A DNA stretch of 64,000 nucleotides from assembly GCA_020796225.1 (NCBI GenBank), contig CM036774.1, positions 27,680,791 to 27,744,790 of the forward strand. Reading direction: 5' to 3'. The DNA is from Arion vulgaris (Eukaryota > Mollusca > Gastropoda > Stylommatophora > Arionidae). The notes under the pieces are model-generated. The model searched no databases. It was not told where the DNA came from and was given only the letters and a program-made list of their open reading frames with translations. Shown one piece after another: positions 1-10,497 of the stretch (its first letter is position 1; every line of letters starts with the position of its first letter). A program made the position numbers and the translations under genes.

Positions 1-114
1 AGACACACATACAGACAGACACACAGACAGACAGACACACAGACAGGCACACAGACAGGCACACAGACAGACACACAGACAGACACACAGACAGACAGAC
101 AGACAGACAACAAA
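1..114. repeat. ACAG/CACAGACAG microsatellite
   Basis: Short-period repeat made of ACAC and ACAG blocks from the first base of the window to about 114, so it probably continues to the left. The next 150 bases (about 115-261) are ordinary non-coding sequence with no recognisable feature. Confidence 0.9.
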
Positions 115-261
115 AATATAGTGGATTCGACATCGTCGTTAGTAGATTTTTGTGGGTGGGGCAGAATGGGTAGAAGAAGGAAGAATATTATATGTTCTCA
201 GTTTAGCACGACACGAAGGGGACTGAGAGGGAGGCGGCGGGGAGTGGGTTTAGGATCACTT

Positions 262-440
262 CATTCTTCTTCTTCGAACGCTCCATATCGACCACTTGTT
301 AAACCACTCTTTGTGATCTGTGTGTGATCTGAGTCTAAGAGCGATTGTACGTTGTGCCATTATGCGCCTATAAATAGTCCAGCATATCCAATTTTTGCAG
401 AAGCTTTTATTTACTAGGGTAGCTTCCGTAGTCCCTTACC
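262..440 (-). repeat. SINE-like family A, partial copy
   Basis: Antisense copy of the 3' part of a dispersed repeat also found at 8527-9335 (split), 23017-23292, 27270-27545 and 57335-57580. Shared blocks include CGAACGCTCC, the complement of ATCACAAAGAGTGGTT (about 305), GCGATTGTACGTTGTGCC (about 340) and ACTAGGGTAGCTTCC (about 413). The 5' half is missing and an 18-bp tandem array starts directly at the break. It ends in a TCTTCTTCTTC run, the complement of the (GAA)n tail seen in other copies. Confidence 0.75.
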
Positions 441-454
441 TTACAGTAGTGTAC

Positions 455-1437
455 CCTGAGACAGAACCACACACTGAGACAGAACCACACACTGAGACAG
501 TACCACACACTGAGACAGTACCACACACTGAGACAGAACCACACACTGAGACAGAACCACACACTGAGACAGAACCACACACTGAGACAGTACCACACAC
601 TGAGACAGTACCACACACTGAGACAGAACCACACACTGAGACAGTAACACACACTGAGACAGTACCACACACTGAGACAGTACCACACACTGAGACAGAA
701 CCACACACTGAGACAGAACCACACACTGAGACAGTACCACACACTGAGACAGAACCACACACTGAGACAGAACCACACACTGAGACAGTACCACACACTG
801 AGACAGTACCACACACTGAGACAGTACCACACACTGAGACAGATACCAACACTGAGACAGTACCACACACTGAGACAGTACCACACACTGAGACAGAACC
901 ACACACTGAGACAGTACCACACACTGAGACAGTACCACACACTGAGACAGAACCACACACTGAGACAGTACCACACACTGAGACAGAACCACACACTGAG
1001 ACAGTACCACACACTGAGACAGTACCACACACTGAGACAGTACCACACACTGAGACAGTACCACACACTGAGACAGTACCACACACTGAGACAGTACCAC
1101 ACACTGAGACAGTACCACACACTGAGACAGAACCACACACTGAGACAGTACCACACACTGAGACCGTACCACACACTGAGACAGTACCACACACTGAGAC
1201 AGAACCACACACTGAGACAGTACCACACACTGAGACAGTACCACACACTGAGACAGTACCACACACTGAGACAGAACCACACACTGAGACAGTACCACAC
1301 ACTGAGACAGTACCACACACTGAGACAGAACCACACACTGAGACAGTACCACACACTGAGACAGAACCACACACTGAGACAGAACCACACACTGAGACAG
1401 TACCACACACTGAGACAGTACCACACACTGAGACAGT
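455..1437. repeat. 18-bp minisatellite, about 55 copies
   Basis: Unit of the form CACACACTGAGACAGWAC, where W alternates irregularly between A and T. Because 18 is a multiple of three, long frames stay open on both strands (repeats of ETEPHT on + and of CLSVWY on -). Nothing else supports a protein: the frames consist wholly of the repeat and have no recognisable domain. Confidence 0.95.
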
Positions 1438-2216
1438 ACTGTGTATTGAAATGTTACCTCACATTGAGACAGTCATAAACTTTGAGGCAGAACCACACAC
1501 TTAGAGAGCGCCCCCACACTCTTAGAGAACGCCCCCACACTAAAACAGAACCACACAATGAGAGAGCGCCCCACACTAAGACAGACCACACAATGAGAGA
1601 GGCCCCACACTAAGACAGAACCACACACCGAGAGAGCGCCCCCACACTAAGACAGAACCACACAATGAGAGAGTGCCCCACACTAAGACAGAACCAACAC
1701 CGAGAGAGCGCCCCCACTACTAAGACAGAACCACACAAGAGAGGCCCCACACTAAGACAGAACCACACTGAGAGCGCCCCACAATAAACAGAACCACACA
1801 TTGAGAGAGGGCCCCACACTAAGACAGAACCACACACTGAGAGAGCGCCCCCACACTAAGACAGACCCACACACTTAGAGAGCGCCCCCACACTAAGACA
1901 CCCACACACTGAGAGAGCGCCCCCACACTAAGACAGATACACACACCGAGAGAGCGCCCCCACACTAAGACAGAACCACACAATGAGAAGCGCCCTACAC
2001 TAAGACAGACCAACACTGAGAGAGCGCCCCCACACTAAGACAGACCCACACACTTAGAGAGCGCCCAAACACTAAGACAGACCCACACACTGAGAGCCCC
2101 ACAGCGAACCCACACTGAAGAACAAGAACCACACACATTAGAGAGCGCCCCACACTAAGACAGACCCACACACCGAGAGAGCGCCCCCACACTAAGACAG
2201 ACTCACACACATTGAG
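1438..2216. repeat. Degenerate ~36-bp minisatellite related to the 18-bp array
   Basis: Units combine GAGAGAGCGCCCCCACACT with AAGACAGAACCACACA. Units vary by many one-base gains and losses, far more than in the neighbouring 18-bp array. It appears derived from the 18-bp unit because it keeps the ACACTNAGACAGAACC core. The density of single-base indels may partly be sequencing or consensus error. Confidence 0.85.
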
Positions 2217-2284
2217 ACATGCGAATATCATAATAAAAGAAAACATAATGAGACAGGGATGATCAGTCTGAAAGAGAGATTGAA

Positions 2285-2289
2285 ACACA

Positions 2290-2324
<35 letters not shown>

Positions 2325-2476
2325 GACCACACTCTGAGAAATAATGATAAGATTAGAGTGAGAGAGAGAGAGAGAGAAGTGGAGTGAGGAGTGAGAGAGT
2401 AGAAGTGAGAGAGAGAGAGAGAGAGAGAGTGAGAGAGAGAGAGAGAAAGTGAGAGAGAGAGAGAGAATGAGAGCCA
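2285..2476. repeat. (CA)n and (GA)n microsatellites
   Basis: A (CA)n run at about 2286-2322 is followed by (GA)n runs from 2360 to 2475 interrupted by AGT. The open frame on the - strand here is low-complexity and not a gene. Confidence 0.9.
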
Positions 2477-2929
2477 AATATGGCTTGTTGCCCAGCAAAC
2501 TCAACTATTAGTTTGACGACATGCTAACAGCAATATTGTTTCATATTGCGTGCATGTACTCAACTTTTATGACATGTTTGCATGTAATTGAAAACCATCA
2601 ACTTTCATTGGTGCTGCTGTTGCTGCTGCTGCTGCTGTTGTGAATAGCGAATCTGTGCTTGGCCACCATACGTATATGTGATATTTGTCGGTGAAACTGC
2701 AGAGTTCCCACGCTAAATATGTGGGGGAAAACACAATTTGTGTGAAGTGTGTTTGTTGTTATCTAACGCCCACTTTCGTGTCACAGGTCACTGTGGTATT
2801 TGTTTCTGTGTGTTGCTAATACCCATCTTAAGTTCAGCATCCTGGTTAGAAGCCACTTTGAGAAAACTATCGCAAAGTTTGCCGATTTATCAGAGATTAT
2901 CATTTTAGTACTGTTATTGTTGATCAAGA
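2477..2929. other. Non-coding stretch with a short CTG run
   Basis: Unique-looking sequence with no open frame of note and no homology I recognise. A CTG-rich tract (TGCTGCTGCTGCTG) lies at about 2610-2640. Confidence 0.6.
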
Positions 2930-3580
2930 CAGTGGAAAAACATGTGTGCTTTTGAGTATAAGTGTTACAGAAGAGTCATCCGTATACTGACCAGCGTGTT
3001 CATAGTGCGTTAGACGGTGGGGGACAAGCCCTCTGTGAGTGCGGGCTCAATTCTGCGGGCTGGCAGAAAAAGCCATAGGTTCTCCAGATTTACGGTGTTC
3101 GTGGCACTGAACCTAAGGGTTACGATGGCCATGGCACCGAGCCGAAAAGATGAAAACAAGTGCTTCTGGATCAGACAAAAATACCATTGACATCTAACAG
3201 GACAGTGGAAAAACATATATGTTCTTTTGAATATAAGTGTTACAGAAGAGTCCTTCGTATATCTGAGACAGAGAAGAGAACAAATAGATCTATCCAGAAA
3301 GAACTTAAAATCAAAGAAAACTGACTGATGATACAAATAAGAAAATTCAAGTATTTTAGACATGTAAAAAGACATGAAGGGTTGAAGAAGACCATCATGG
3401 AAGGAGGCATACCGGCAAAGAGGAGATGAGGAAGACCACGGAGAAGATGGATTCAGGATGTAACTGATGACTTGAGCACGACCGCTGCAGAAGCAGGATA
3501 TCTGTCTATGAAGAGCTGAGAGAGAGCGCAGAGAGAGAGAGAGAGAAATTCTGAAGGTCTGTTAGAGTGACAAAGTTATA
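2930..3580 (+). pseudogene. LINE 3' fragment (RT C-terminal region), decayed
   Basis: Two overlapping pieces of the same non-LTR retrotransposon C-terminus. A short one (2930-2995) is repeated in longer form from about 3190. The longer piece reads FEYKCYRRVLRIS, then RSIQKELKIKEN, then an in-frame stop, then HVKRHEGLKKTIMEGG and GRPRRRWIQDVTDDL, the region after the reverse transcriptase domain. The same segment occurs at 8628-9187, 28395-28830 and 40815-41085. Stops and a missing N-terminus mean it is dead. 2996-3190 between the pieces is unrelated sequence. Confidence 0.8.
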
Positions 3581-4039
3581 ATTAGGACAAACTTGTCTGT
3601 CCATCAGGTATGCTTCTTTACAACTTTGTATAGTTCATGTATTATTTCAGCCAGTTGTTGTAGTTGTTGTTGTATTGTATTTGTGTTCAAATCAAAGAAA
3701 TATGAATTCGATCACCATCATTATCATCAATATCATCATCATTATTATCAATAAGAGTCCACACAGTTTAGATGTGTCACTCTGTCCTTATATCACCATC
3801 AACATATATCTAGTAGTTGTCTTGATATACCTGAATTGTAAACAGATGTATAGAGCAGTGTCGCCTCATGGTTATGTTTGATATGCCCGTGAATAAGACA
3901 CACGCACGCGCAGACACGAACGCGCAGACACGCACGCTAACACATGCACGCAAATACAATTACTTGATGTTCAAGTGTGAATGAAAGCTGCAACTTGCAA
4001 ATGTTGTGTGATGTACGAATCAAAAATGTGATATACACT
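3581..4039. other. AT-rich non-coding stretch
   Basis: No gene seen. It contains a TTGTTGTTGT tract (about 3655), an ATCATCATC tract (3710-3750) and a short CGCACGCGCAGACACG repeat (3898-3945). Confidence 0.6.
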
Positions 4040-4640
4040 ACGTCTTTCTCTCTCATCTCTCCCTCTCTGTCTCTCATTCTCTCTCTCTCTACTCTTGTCT
4101 CTCTTCTCTCTCTCTCTAACTCTCTGTCTCTCTTTCTCTCTCTCACTCTCTCTCTGTCTTTCATTTACTCTCTTTCTCTTCTTCTCTGATCTCTCTCTCA
4201 CTCTTTCTCTCACTCTCTCTGTCTCACTCTCATTCTCTCTCTAACTCTGTCTTTCATTCTCACTTTCTCTCACTCTCTTGTCTCTCTTCATTTTCTCTCT
4301 CTCAACTTTCTGTCTCTCATTCCTTCTCTCACTCTCTCTCTCTCATCTCTCTCTCTAACTTTCTGTCTCTCATTCTCTCTCTCATTCTCTTCTCTCCTCT
4401 CTCTGTCTCCTCTCTCTCTACTCTCTGTCTCTCTCATCTCCTCTCTCTCTCACTCTTTCCCTCACTCTCTCATTCCCTCTCTCACTCTTTCTTTCACTGT
4501 ATCTTACTCTCTGTGTCTCATTCTCTCTCTCTCTCTCTTTGTATCTCACTCGTTGTCTCTCACTCTCTGTTTCTAACAAACCTTCACTCTCTCCTTGTCT
4601 CTCTCTCACTCCTTGTCTCTCTCTCACTCCTTGTCTCTTA
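4040..4640. repeat. TC-rich low-complexity tract
   Basis: Interrupted (TC)n with CTCACTC, CTCATTC, CTAACTC and CTGTCTC variants. The open frames in it are low-complexity on both strands. Confidence 0.9.
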
Positions 4641-4734
4641 TTGAGTTCTATGTATCTATAGGCCATCTTATCTTTCATTCTGCCAAGCTATTTCTAATTT
4701 CTGATCAGCAATCTATGAGCATTTCTCGCTCGAT

Positions 4735-5255
4735 CTCTCTCTATCCCGCTTGTTCTCTCTCTTTCCCGCTTGTTTTCTCTCTTTCCCACTTGTTCTCTCT
4801 CCCGCTTGTTTTCTCTCCCACTTGTTCTCTCTCCCGCTTGTTCTCTCTCTATTCCGCTTGTTTTCTCTCTATCCGCTTGTTTTCTCTTTCCCGCTTGTTC
4901 TCTTGCTATTCCGCTTGTTCTCTCTCTTTCCCGCTTTTCTCTCTTTCCCACTTGTTCTCTCTCTATCCCGCTTGTTTTCTCTCTTTCCCGCTTGTTCTCT
5001 TGCTATTCCGCTTGTTCTCTCTCTTTCCCGCTTGTTTTCTCTCTTTCCCACTTGTTTTCTCTCTATCCCACTTGTTTTCTCTCTATCCCGCTTGTTCTCT
5101 CTCTATCCCGCTTGTTCTCTCTCTATCCCGCTTGTTCTTCTCTCTATCCCACTTGTTTTCTCTCTATCCCGCTTGTTCTCTCTCTATCCCGCTTGTTCTC
5201 TCTCTATCCCGCTTTTTTTCTCTCTTTCCCGCTTGTTCTCTCTCTTTCCCTCTTG
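4735..5255. repeat. ~19-bp minisatellite, about 26 copies
   Basis: Units such as CTCTATCCCGCTTGTT and CTCTTTCCCGCTTGTT, all pyrimidine-rich on the + strand, grading out of the TC tract on the left. All three forward frames stay open for long stretches, which is typical of the repeat and not evidence for a protein. Confidence 0.9.
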
Positions 5256-5499
5256 ATTGTATTTTTAGAAAGACATGTATCAAATGTAATGAAAATACTA
5301 ACACAGACCCAGGTCGATCTCTTATAATATGGCGGCACGTTTCTCTGCCTGGACGACCTTTGAGATTGAAGTTATAACCTTTTTATAATCATCTCAGTCG
5401 TACTTGCACGAACACACAACGTCCATGACCTTCTAATGACGGCGGTTTACCCGACTCCTGCAGGCTATCGTGTCTGATGTGACGGACTTGGAAATCAAA

Positions 5500-5780
5500 T
5501 CCATACCCAAACATCATGGTTACCCATACTCAAACGTCAGGGGTATCCACACTCGAACGTCACGTGCACCTATACTCGAACGTCACGGGTTACCCATACT
5601 CGAACGTCAGGGGTATCCACACTCGAACGTCACGGGTACCTATACTCGAACGTCACGGGTTACTCATACTCGAACGTCACAGTACCCATACTCGAACGTC
5701 ACGGGTTACTCATACTCGAACGTCACAGTACCCATACTCGAACTTCAGGAATACCCATACTCGAGCGTCAGAGGCACACC
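5500..5780. repeat. ~24-bp minisatellite
   Basis: About twelve units built on ACTCGAACGTCACGGGTA with CATACTCGAACGTCAGGGG variants. The 245 bases to its left (5256-5499) are non-coding with nothing recognised. Confidence 0.9.
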
Positions 5781-5794
5781 TATTCAAACTATAA

Positions 5795-5915
5795 CGTAAT
5801 AGAGTACCTGTTCTAACAGTAACGTAATGGAGTATGTTCTAAAAGTACCGTAATGGAGTATCTGTTCTAAAAGTAACGTAATGGAGTACCTGTTCTAAAA
5901 GTAACGTAATAGAGT
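5795..5915. repeat. ~29-bp array, left half, interrupted by a LINE
   Basis: Units built on AGTAACGTAATGGAGTA with TGTTCTAAA. The same array resumes at 7513 on the other side of the LINE insertion. The last nine bases, TAATAGAGT (5907-5915), recur at 7513-7521 as the likely target-site duplication. Confidence 0.85.
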
Positions 5916-5944
5916 CTTTCCTTCTTTCTATCTCGAATCCTGTT

Positions 5945-6149
5945 TGCCTTACAGCGTCAGGTCAAGAAGAGATTTCTAAAACTGTTTGCCTCACAGCGTC
6001 AGGTCAAGAAGAGATTTCTAAAACTGTTTGCCTTACAGCGTCAGGTCAAGAAGAGATTTCTAAAACTGTTTGCCTTACAGCGTCAGGTCAAGAAGAGATT
6101 TCTAAAACTGTTTGCCTCACAGCGTCAGGTCAAGAAGAGATTTCTAAAA
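5945..6149. repeat. Five 42-bp tandem repeats at the LINE 3' end
   Basis: Unit begins GTTTGCCTCACAGCGTCAGG and continues TCAAGAAGAGATTTCTAAAA. It lies at the 3' end of the - strand LINE, so it is either the element's own 3' repeat or a local expansion after insertion. The last unit runs directly into the RT C-terminal code. Confidence 0.85.
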
Positions 6150-7512
6150 CGGGCCCAAGTATGCGCTTCGTAGATGGTCTCTTTCGTCGCCTCTGTTATC
6201 TCTGAGGTCCATCTTTGCGTGGCCGGCCTTTTGCTTTGTACCCATTGTATCGGAGCAGCATTGCTCTTTGAGCTGCACTGTCTGATGGTAATCTGCTTAC
6301 GTGGCCGAACCATTTAATTTGTTGTTTCTTGATGAAGTCTAGTACTGATGTTGTACCCACTTTTTCCTGATGTCTTCATTTCTCAACCGGTCTCTTCTTG
6401 TTACACCCAGCATTCTGCGTAGACACTTCATCTCTGTTATGACTAGTTTTCTTCTATCGTTTGTTGTCAGCGTCCAGGTTTGGCACTGGTAACATAATGT
6501 GGGGAGAAAGATTTTGTTGAACATTGCTCTTTTTGTGTTCATTGTGACGTGTTTGCATCTTAAAATTGGCTCCATTTGCCCTATCATTTGATTTTGCTTT
6601 GTTGCATCTGTGTTGAATTTCATTAGTTATTCTTCCGTTTGCTGAAAAATGCTCCCCAGGTATGTGAAATATTTTACTTATTTTAGTGGGCGATTGTCGA
6701 TGGAGATATTGGTAGTGCTTTCTCTCTGGCGAATGTCATTATTTCTGTTTTGTCGATGTTTATTCTCATGTTGTATTCGTTACATGCTAATGGAGTCTGT
6801 TAATGTGTTGTTGTAGCTGTTCCTCTGTTGTTGATATGATTGCCTGATCGTCTGCAAAAATAAATTCATTTAAGAGCGAGGTTGTTTCCTTCGCTGGTGT
6901 TAGCTATTTTACAAATGTGGTCAATGTACGTGATGAATAGCAGCGGGGATAGTACGCAACCTTGTCTTACTCCTGACCCTACGTGAAACTTTTCTGATAA
7001 TCCTGTATTTGTTCTAATCGTACATTGGCTGTCTGTATAAATGTTCTTGCAAAGGTTGGTTAGGTGGTCATTAACCCCATAGGTTGTTAGTATTTTCCAC
7101 AACTTGTGCCTATCTACGCGGTCGAACGCTTTTTCTTGATCTACAAATGTAACGTGTAGATGTTTGTCGGATTCGACAGTCCTTTCTACTAACTGCCTGA
7201 GGGCGAATATTGCGTCTGTACAGCTTTTGTTCTTCCTGAATCCCATTTGGGAGACATTAAGCTGTGGCTCGATGATGTGGCGGAGCCTTTTCTCAAGTAT
7301 TGTGCAGAATATTTTCCCAGTGTGGCTCAGTAGCGCTATGCCTCTATACTTTGTACAGTCCCTCTTGCTACCTTTCTTCTTCCAGATGGGGACAATTGTA
7401 GCATTCCTCCAATCTTCTGGTGTTTCTTATGTGATCCAGACTTGGTTGAATAGTCTATGGAGCCAGCTGATTTCTACCTCTTTAGTTGCTTTGATTAGGT
7501 CGGCCGAGATAT
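6150..7512 (-). pseudogene. Non-LTR reverse transcriptase, truncated and frame-broken
   Basis: Read on the - strand, a stop falls at about 7432 before TPEDWRNATIVPIWKKKGS and YRGIALLSHTGKIF. Then follow MGFRKNKSCTDAIFALRQL, FVDQEKAFDRVDR (first catalytic Asp region) and GVRQGCVLSPLLF. The FADD catalytic motif is encoded at 6847-6858 in a different frame from the preceding block. After further breaks, CYQCQTWTLTTNDRRKL and MKCLRRMLGVTRRDR mark the C-terminal region, ending with GYKAKGRPRKDG. This layout fits RTE/CR1/Jockey-like LINEs; I cannot settle the clade. Confidence 0.85.
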
Positions 7513-7715
7513 TAATAGAGTATCTATTCTAACAGTAGCGTAATGATGTAACTATTCTAACACTAACGTAATGGAGTACCTGTTCTAATAGAAACGTAAT
7601 GAAGTACCTATTCTAACAGCCGACTCAATAGCTTTGTATGCACGATTGTTGATACAACTACTATTCTAACAGCCGACTCAATAGCTTGTTATGCACGATT
7701 GTTGATACAACTACT
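7513..7715. repeat. ~29-bp array, right half, plus a 48-bp duplication
   Basis: 7513-7620 continues the AACGTAATGGAGTACC array seen at 5795-5915. From about 7603 a ~50-bp unit containing CAGCCGACTCAATAGC and CACGATTGTTGATACAAC is present twice. Confidence 0.8.
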
Positions 7716-8074
7716 TCCTGGTAAAATGAAAAATGGACATCCACTCACACAATAATATGAAATCTAGCATGTATTAAAAAACTGAAATATTTCCAGCTAA
7801 GATAAACAGCCCCAGGTGTCACGTGATCTCCAATATCAACGTCATTAGTAATATGATCCCCCTCGCTAGCTGGCTCATTCTTTGTCTTACTTTGATCAAC
7901 AAGGTAGCCGACCGTATCATATTCTTGATAAATCTACTCTATAAACTATATATCTCATCTCTGTACATAAGAGATATATCATGCTTTCAAACATAAATGT
8001 GATAAATAAACATCAAAGACAAGACTCGGATCTTGTTTATAATAATAATAATAATAATAATAGTTATTATTCCT
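7716..8074. other. Non-coding stretch ending in (AAT)n
   Basis: No gene or known repeat seen apart from an (AAT)n microsatellite at about 8040-8062, which marks the 3'-end side of the adjacent - strand LINE fragment. The same (AAT)n junction occurs at 18357-18375 and, as (TTA)n, at 56166-56178. Confidence 0.6.
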
Positions 8075-8442
8075 CTCGTACCGTTATACGTTATATAGGT
8101 CCTGCAAGAAATTTATCCATACCGCTCTATCCTGGGCAACTCGCTCAATCTCTCCATGGAACTGAGACCGATATTTCCTGCCTCTCTCAGCAAAGTTTGT
8201 TTCAGGGTCTCCTTAGGTCGACCTCTCTTCTTGAACCCTTTGCATCCCACTTCAATGCCTGCTTTGATATTCGTTGATCATTTCTCCTCAAGGTGTGCCC
8301 AACATATCTCCATCTTCTCTTTCTTATAACAGTTGTCACTAATGGTTGACCAAACATGTCTCTGATTTCATCACTTCTCCTGAATTCGTTCCATTTTATA
8401 TTCATTATTTGTCGCAGACATCTATTTTCAAATGTATCTTGT
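8075..8442 (-). pseudogene. LINE 3' fragment (MNIKWNEFRRSDEI family)
   Basis: On the - strand it reads MNIKWNEFRRSDEIRDM, VTTVIRKRRWRYVGHTLRRN and KQALKWDAKGSR, then breaks frame before the part equivalent to the last 50 residues. This is the C-terminal region downstream of a non-LTR reverse transcriptase. Closely related copies are at 18375-18955, 30125-30530, 34540-35710 and 55776-56180. Confidence 0.8.
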
Positions 8443-8526
8443 TTGCTAAGAGATATATTAGAGAGTCCTGCTCAATGAAGACAGAGGGGGTGGGGGAATA
8501 TTGAGTTCTAGTCTTATTGGAAAACG

Positions 8527-9335
8527 CGCCCGTGTATTGCCGGACTCTCAAAGGAGCAAAGAATAGTAACACTGCGACCTACAAGACATGTCTTAAGAGG
8601 TGACTGAGGTAGGGGCCTAGAGGAGCTCATCATCAAATAGCTTGTCCTGAGCAGAACTTTGTCACCCCCAACAGTCCTCCGGAACTTCTCTCTCTCATAG
8701 GCCAGATGTCCTGCCTCTGTAGCGTCATGTTCAAACCATCAGTTACATCCTGAATCCATCTTCTTCGTGGTTTTCCCTCTTCTTCTCTTTGCTGGTATGT
8801 CTTTTTCATGATGGTCTTCTCAGCCCTTCATGTCTTTTTATATGTCCAAAATATCTCAATTTTATCTTTTTTATTTGTAGCATCAGCCAGTTTTCTTTGA
8901 TTTTGAGTTCTTTCTGGATAGATCTATTTCTTCTCTTCTCTGTCCAAGATATACGAAGGACTCTTCTGTAACACTTATAATATTCGAAAGCACATATATG
9001 TTTTTCCACTGCTTTATTAAATGTCCATGCTTCACATCCATACGTTGCCACTGGGAATATGCATGCTCTTAGTATTCTGATCTTTGTTTTCTTATCAGTT
9101 CCGTTCCATACTGTTTTGAGTTGTTTAATTTTTTGTAAAGCCAAGTTTGTTCTTCTTTTAATTTCCTTCATCCCATTTCCATCTGTAAATAAAAAGCGTC
9201 GCAGAAATCGGATGTGCTGGTCTACTTGTAGGCGCATAACTGGCACAACGTACAATCGCTCTTAGGCTCGCATCACATACAAATCACAAAGAGTGGTTAA
9301 AACGTGGTTGATATCGAGCGTTCAAAGAAGATCGA
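8527..9335 (+). repeat. SINE-like family A copy split by a LINE fragment
   Basis: The 5' part (8527-8627) carries GAGCAAAGAATAGTAACACT and AGGTGACTGAGGTAGGGG. The 3' part (9188-9335) carries AAATAAAAAGCGTCGCAG, GTACAATCGCTCTTAGG and ATCACAAAGAGTGGTT. In the intact copy at 57335-57580 these two parts are contiguous, so the LINE fragment at 8628-9187 sits inside this copy. I see no clear target-site duplication at the junctions. Confidence 0.8.
8628..9187 (-). pseudogene. LINE 3' fragment (KRHEGL family), 149-residue open part
   Basis: On the - strand an open stretch at 8806-9255 reads IKRRTNLALQKIKQL, RILRACIFPVATYGCEAWTF, FEYYKCYRRVLRISWTEK and LRYFGHIKRHEGL. This is the end of a non-LTR reverse transcriptase protein (ATYGCEAWT box and GH-KR box). 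A frame break follows and the last part (RRWIQDVTD-like) is in another frame. The start of the open stretch is in SINE sequence, so it has no genuine start codon. Confidence 0.85.
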
Positions 9336-10119
9336 AATAGGGGGAAGACTGCAGTAAAACTTGGTTTCTGTATTTTGTAAAACTATAGTACTTTGTTTGT
9401 ACGTGTTTCACTATGTTCAAAGAAGATGAAGATTTGGAAACAAAAGAAATATTGATTGCGTTTATGGATATTATTAGATATGCTTCTTTCTGTGTGTGTC
9501 TGTTGTACATGTATCTGTATGTTTGTCTAGATGTGTTCGCTTTTTGTTGTGTGTCTGTATGTAATGTGTGTGTATGTATGTGTGTGTATGCATGTATGTG
9601 TGGGTGTGTGTATGTGTGATTGTTGGGTAGCTAGTAGAGATAACTTAGTAAAATCTCTAGCAAATGGGAAACCAAAGAAGATCTCAGTTCAGGTTACTTA
9701 AGACCGTCACTTAAATGCCCACACACACATATACCCCCACACACACACTAGATAATGATTGGTGATGTCCTATGGCACATCTGGCATACCGTAGGGACCA
9801 TGAATTCTGTAGAAGATTCTATTCTAGTACTTAGCTTCATCCACTCAGGATAACAGCATTTGTTTGCTCTTGAATTAAGTGAGGCGCTGTCTGTTGTTTG
9901 TCTAACCCAGGAAATGATAGAGGTGGGTGCCAGGAAATGATGGAGGTGGGAGCCAAATATTTGCATTTGTTATCTGTCATTTGGAACATTTATCTCCCCG
10001 TCCTAGACCAGCTCTTGAGTGTATCTGCAGTACTCCGTCTCTCCCTCAGCCTTTGCGTGTGGTCACATACACACACATACACACTCATTAGTACATATAC
10101 ACGTCCAGTTACAACATAC
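9336..10119. other. Non-coding stretch with GT- and CA-rich tracts
   Basis: 9485-9620 is rich in TGTGTG and TGTATG; CA tracts lie at 9718-9748 and 10060-10095. The small open frames here are low-complexity. A short near-duplication (AGGAAATGATRGAGGTGGG) is at 9908-9952. Confidence 0.6.
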
Positions 10120-10123
10120 AGAA

Positions 10124-10158
<35 letters not shown>

Positions 10159-10497
10159 AGGACATCACCATTGCACTTCGGTAAGTAACCATGTGTGCTC
10201 CGATCTCTTTCTTACACAGGAAAATCTCAGCGGCAGTGCATGAACTCTATAGCACCGGCGAGGGTCCACGGTGTAATTTGTGGATGGTGAAGATATTTTT
10301 GTAGGAATTTTATCTTTTCTGCTGAATTTTGCTCGGGAAGTTGCTTTCCAGCCGTCCGTCTCTGATAGGACTAGGAACTCGATCTCAACTATACTGAGAT
10401 CAGGGATCTCTGGAAAGAATATTCAGATGGCTCTACGAGGGAACAAACCTGGTAGCTTTGACACGAGAGTCCACAGTTATAACATACGATACTGAAT
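10120..10497 (+). repeat. Dispersed repeat family C, copy 1
   Basis: Starts with a (GATT)n run (10123-10158). It shares a chain of blocks with 43495-43932: CACCATTGCACTTCGGT, GATCTCTTTCTTACACAGGA, GAAGATATTTTTGTAGGAA, and ACTGAGATCAGGGATCTCTG, ending near GAGGGAACAAACCTGGTA. Not protein-coding. It could be a SINE or MITE; I do not recognise the family. A tandem array begins at its right end. Confidence 0.75.

Larger units (their letters stand above)
5916..7512 (-). mobile_element. 5'-truncated LINE insertion with 9-bp target-site duplication
   Basis: The insert is flanked by TAATAGAGT on both sides and splits a ~29-bp tandem array, so both borders are visible. Read on the - strand from 7512, it carries part of a non-LTR reverse transcriptase, its C-terminal region, and a 3' region made of five 42-bp repeats. 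It lacks the endonuclease and the N-terminal part of the reverse transcriptase. It is dead: an in-frame stop and several frame breaks are present. Confidence 0.8.

Noticed and set aside
395..1504. 369-residue open frame of ETEPHT-type repeats (and antisense frames of similar length)
   Set aside because: It consists of an 18-bp minisatellite; the multiple-of-three period keeps frames open on both strands. No domain and no unique coding flank.
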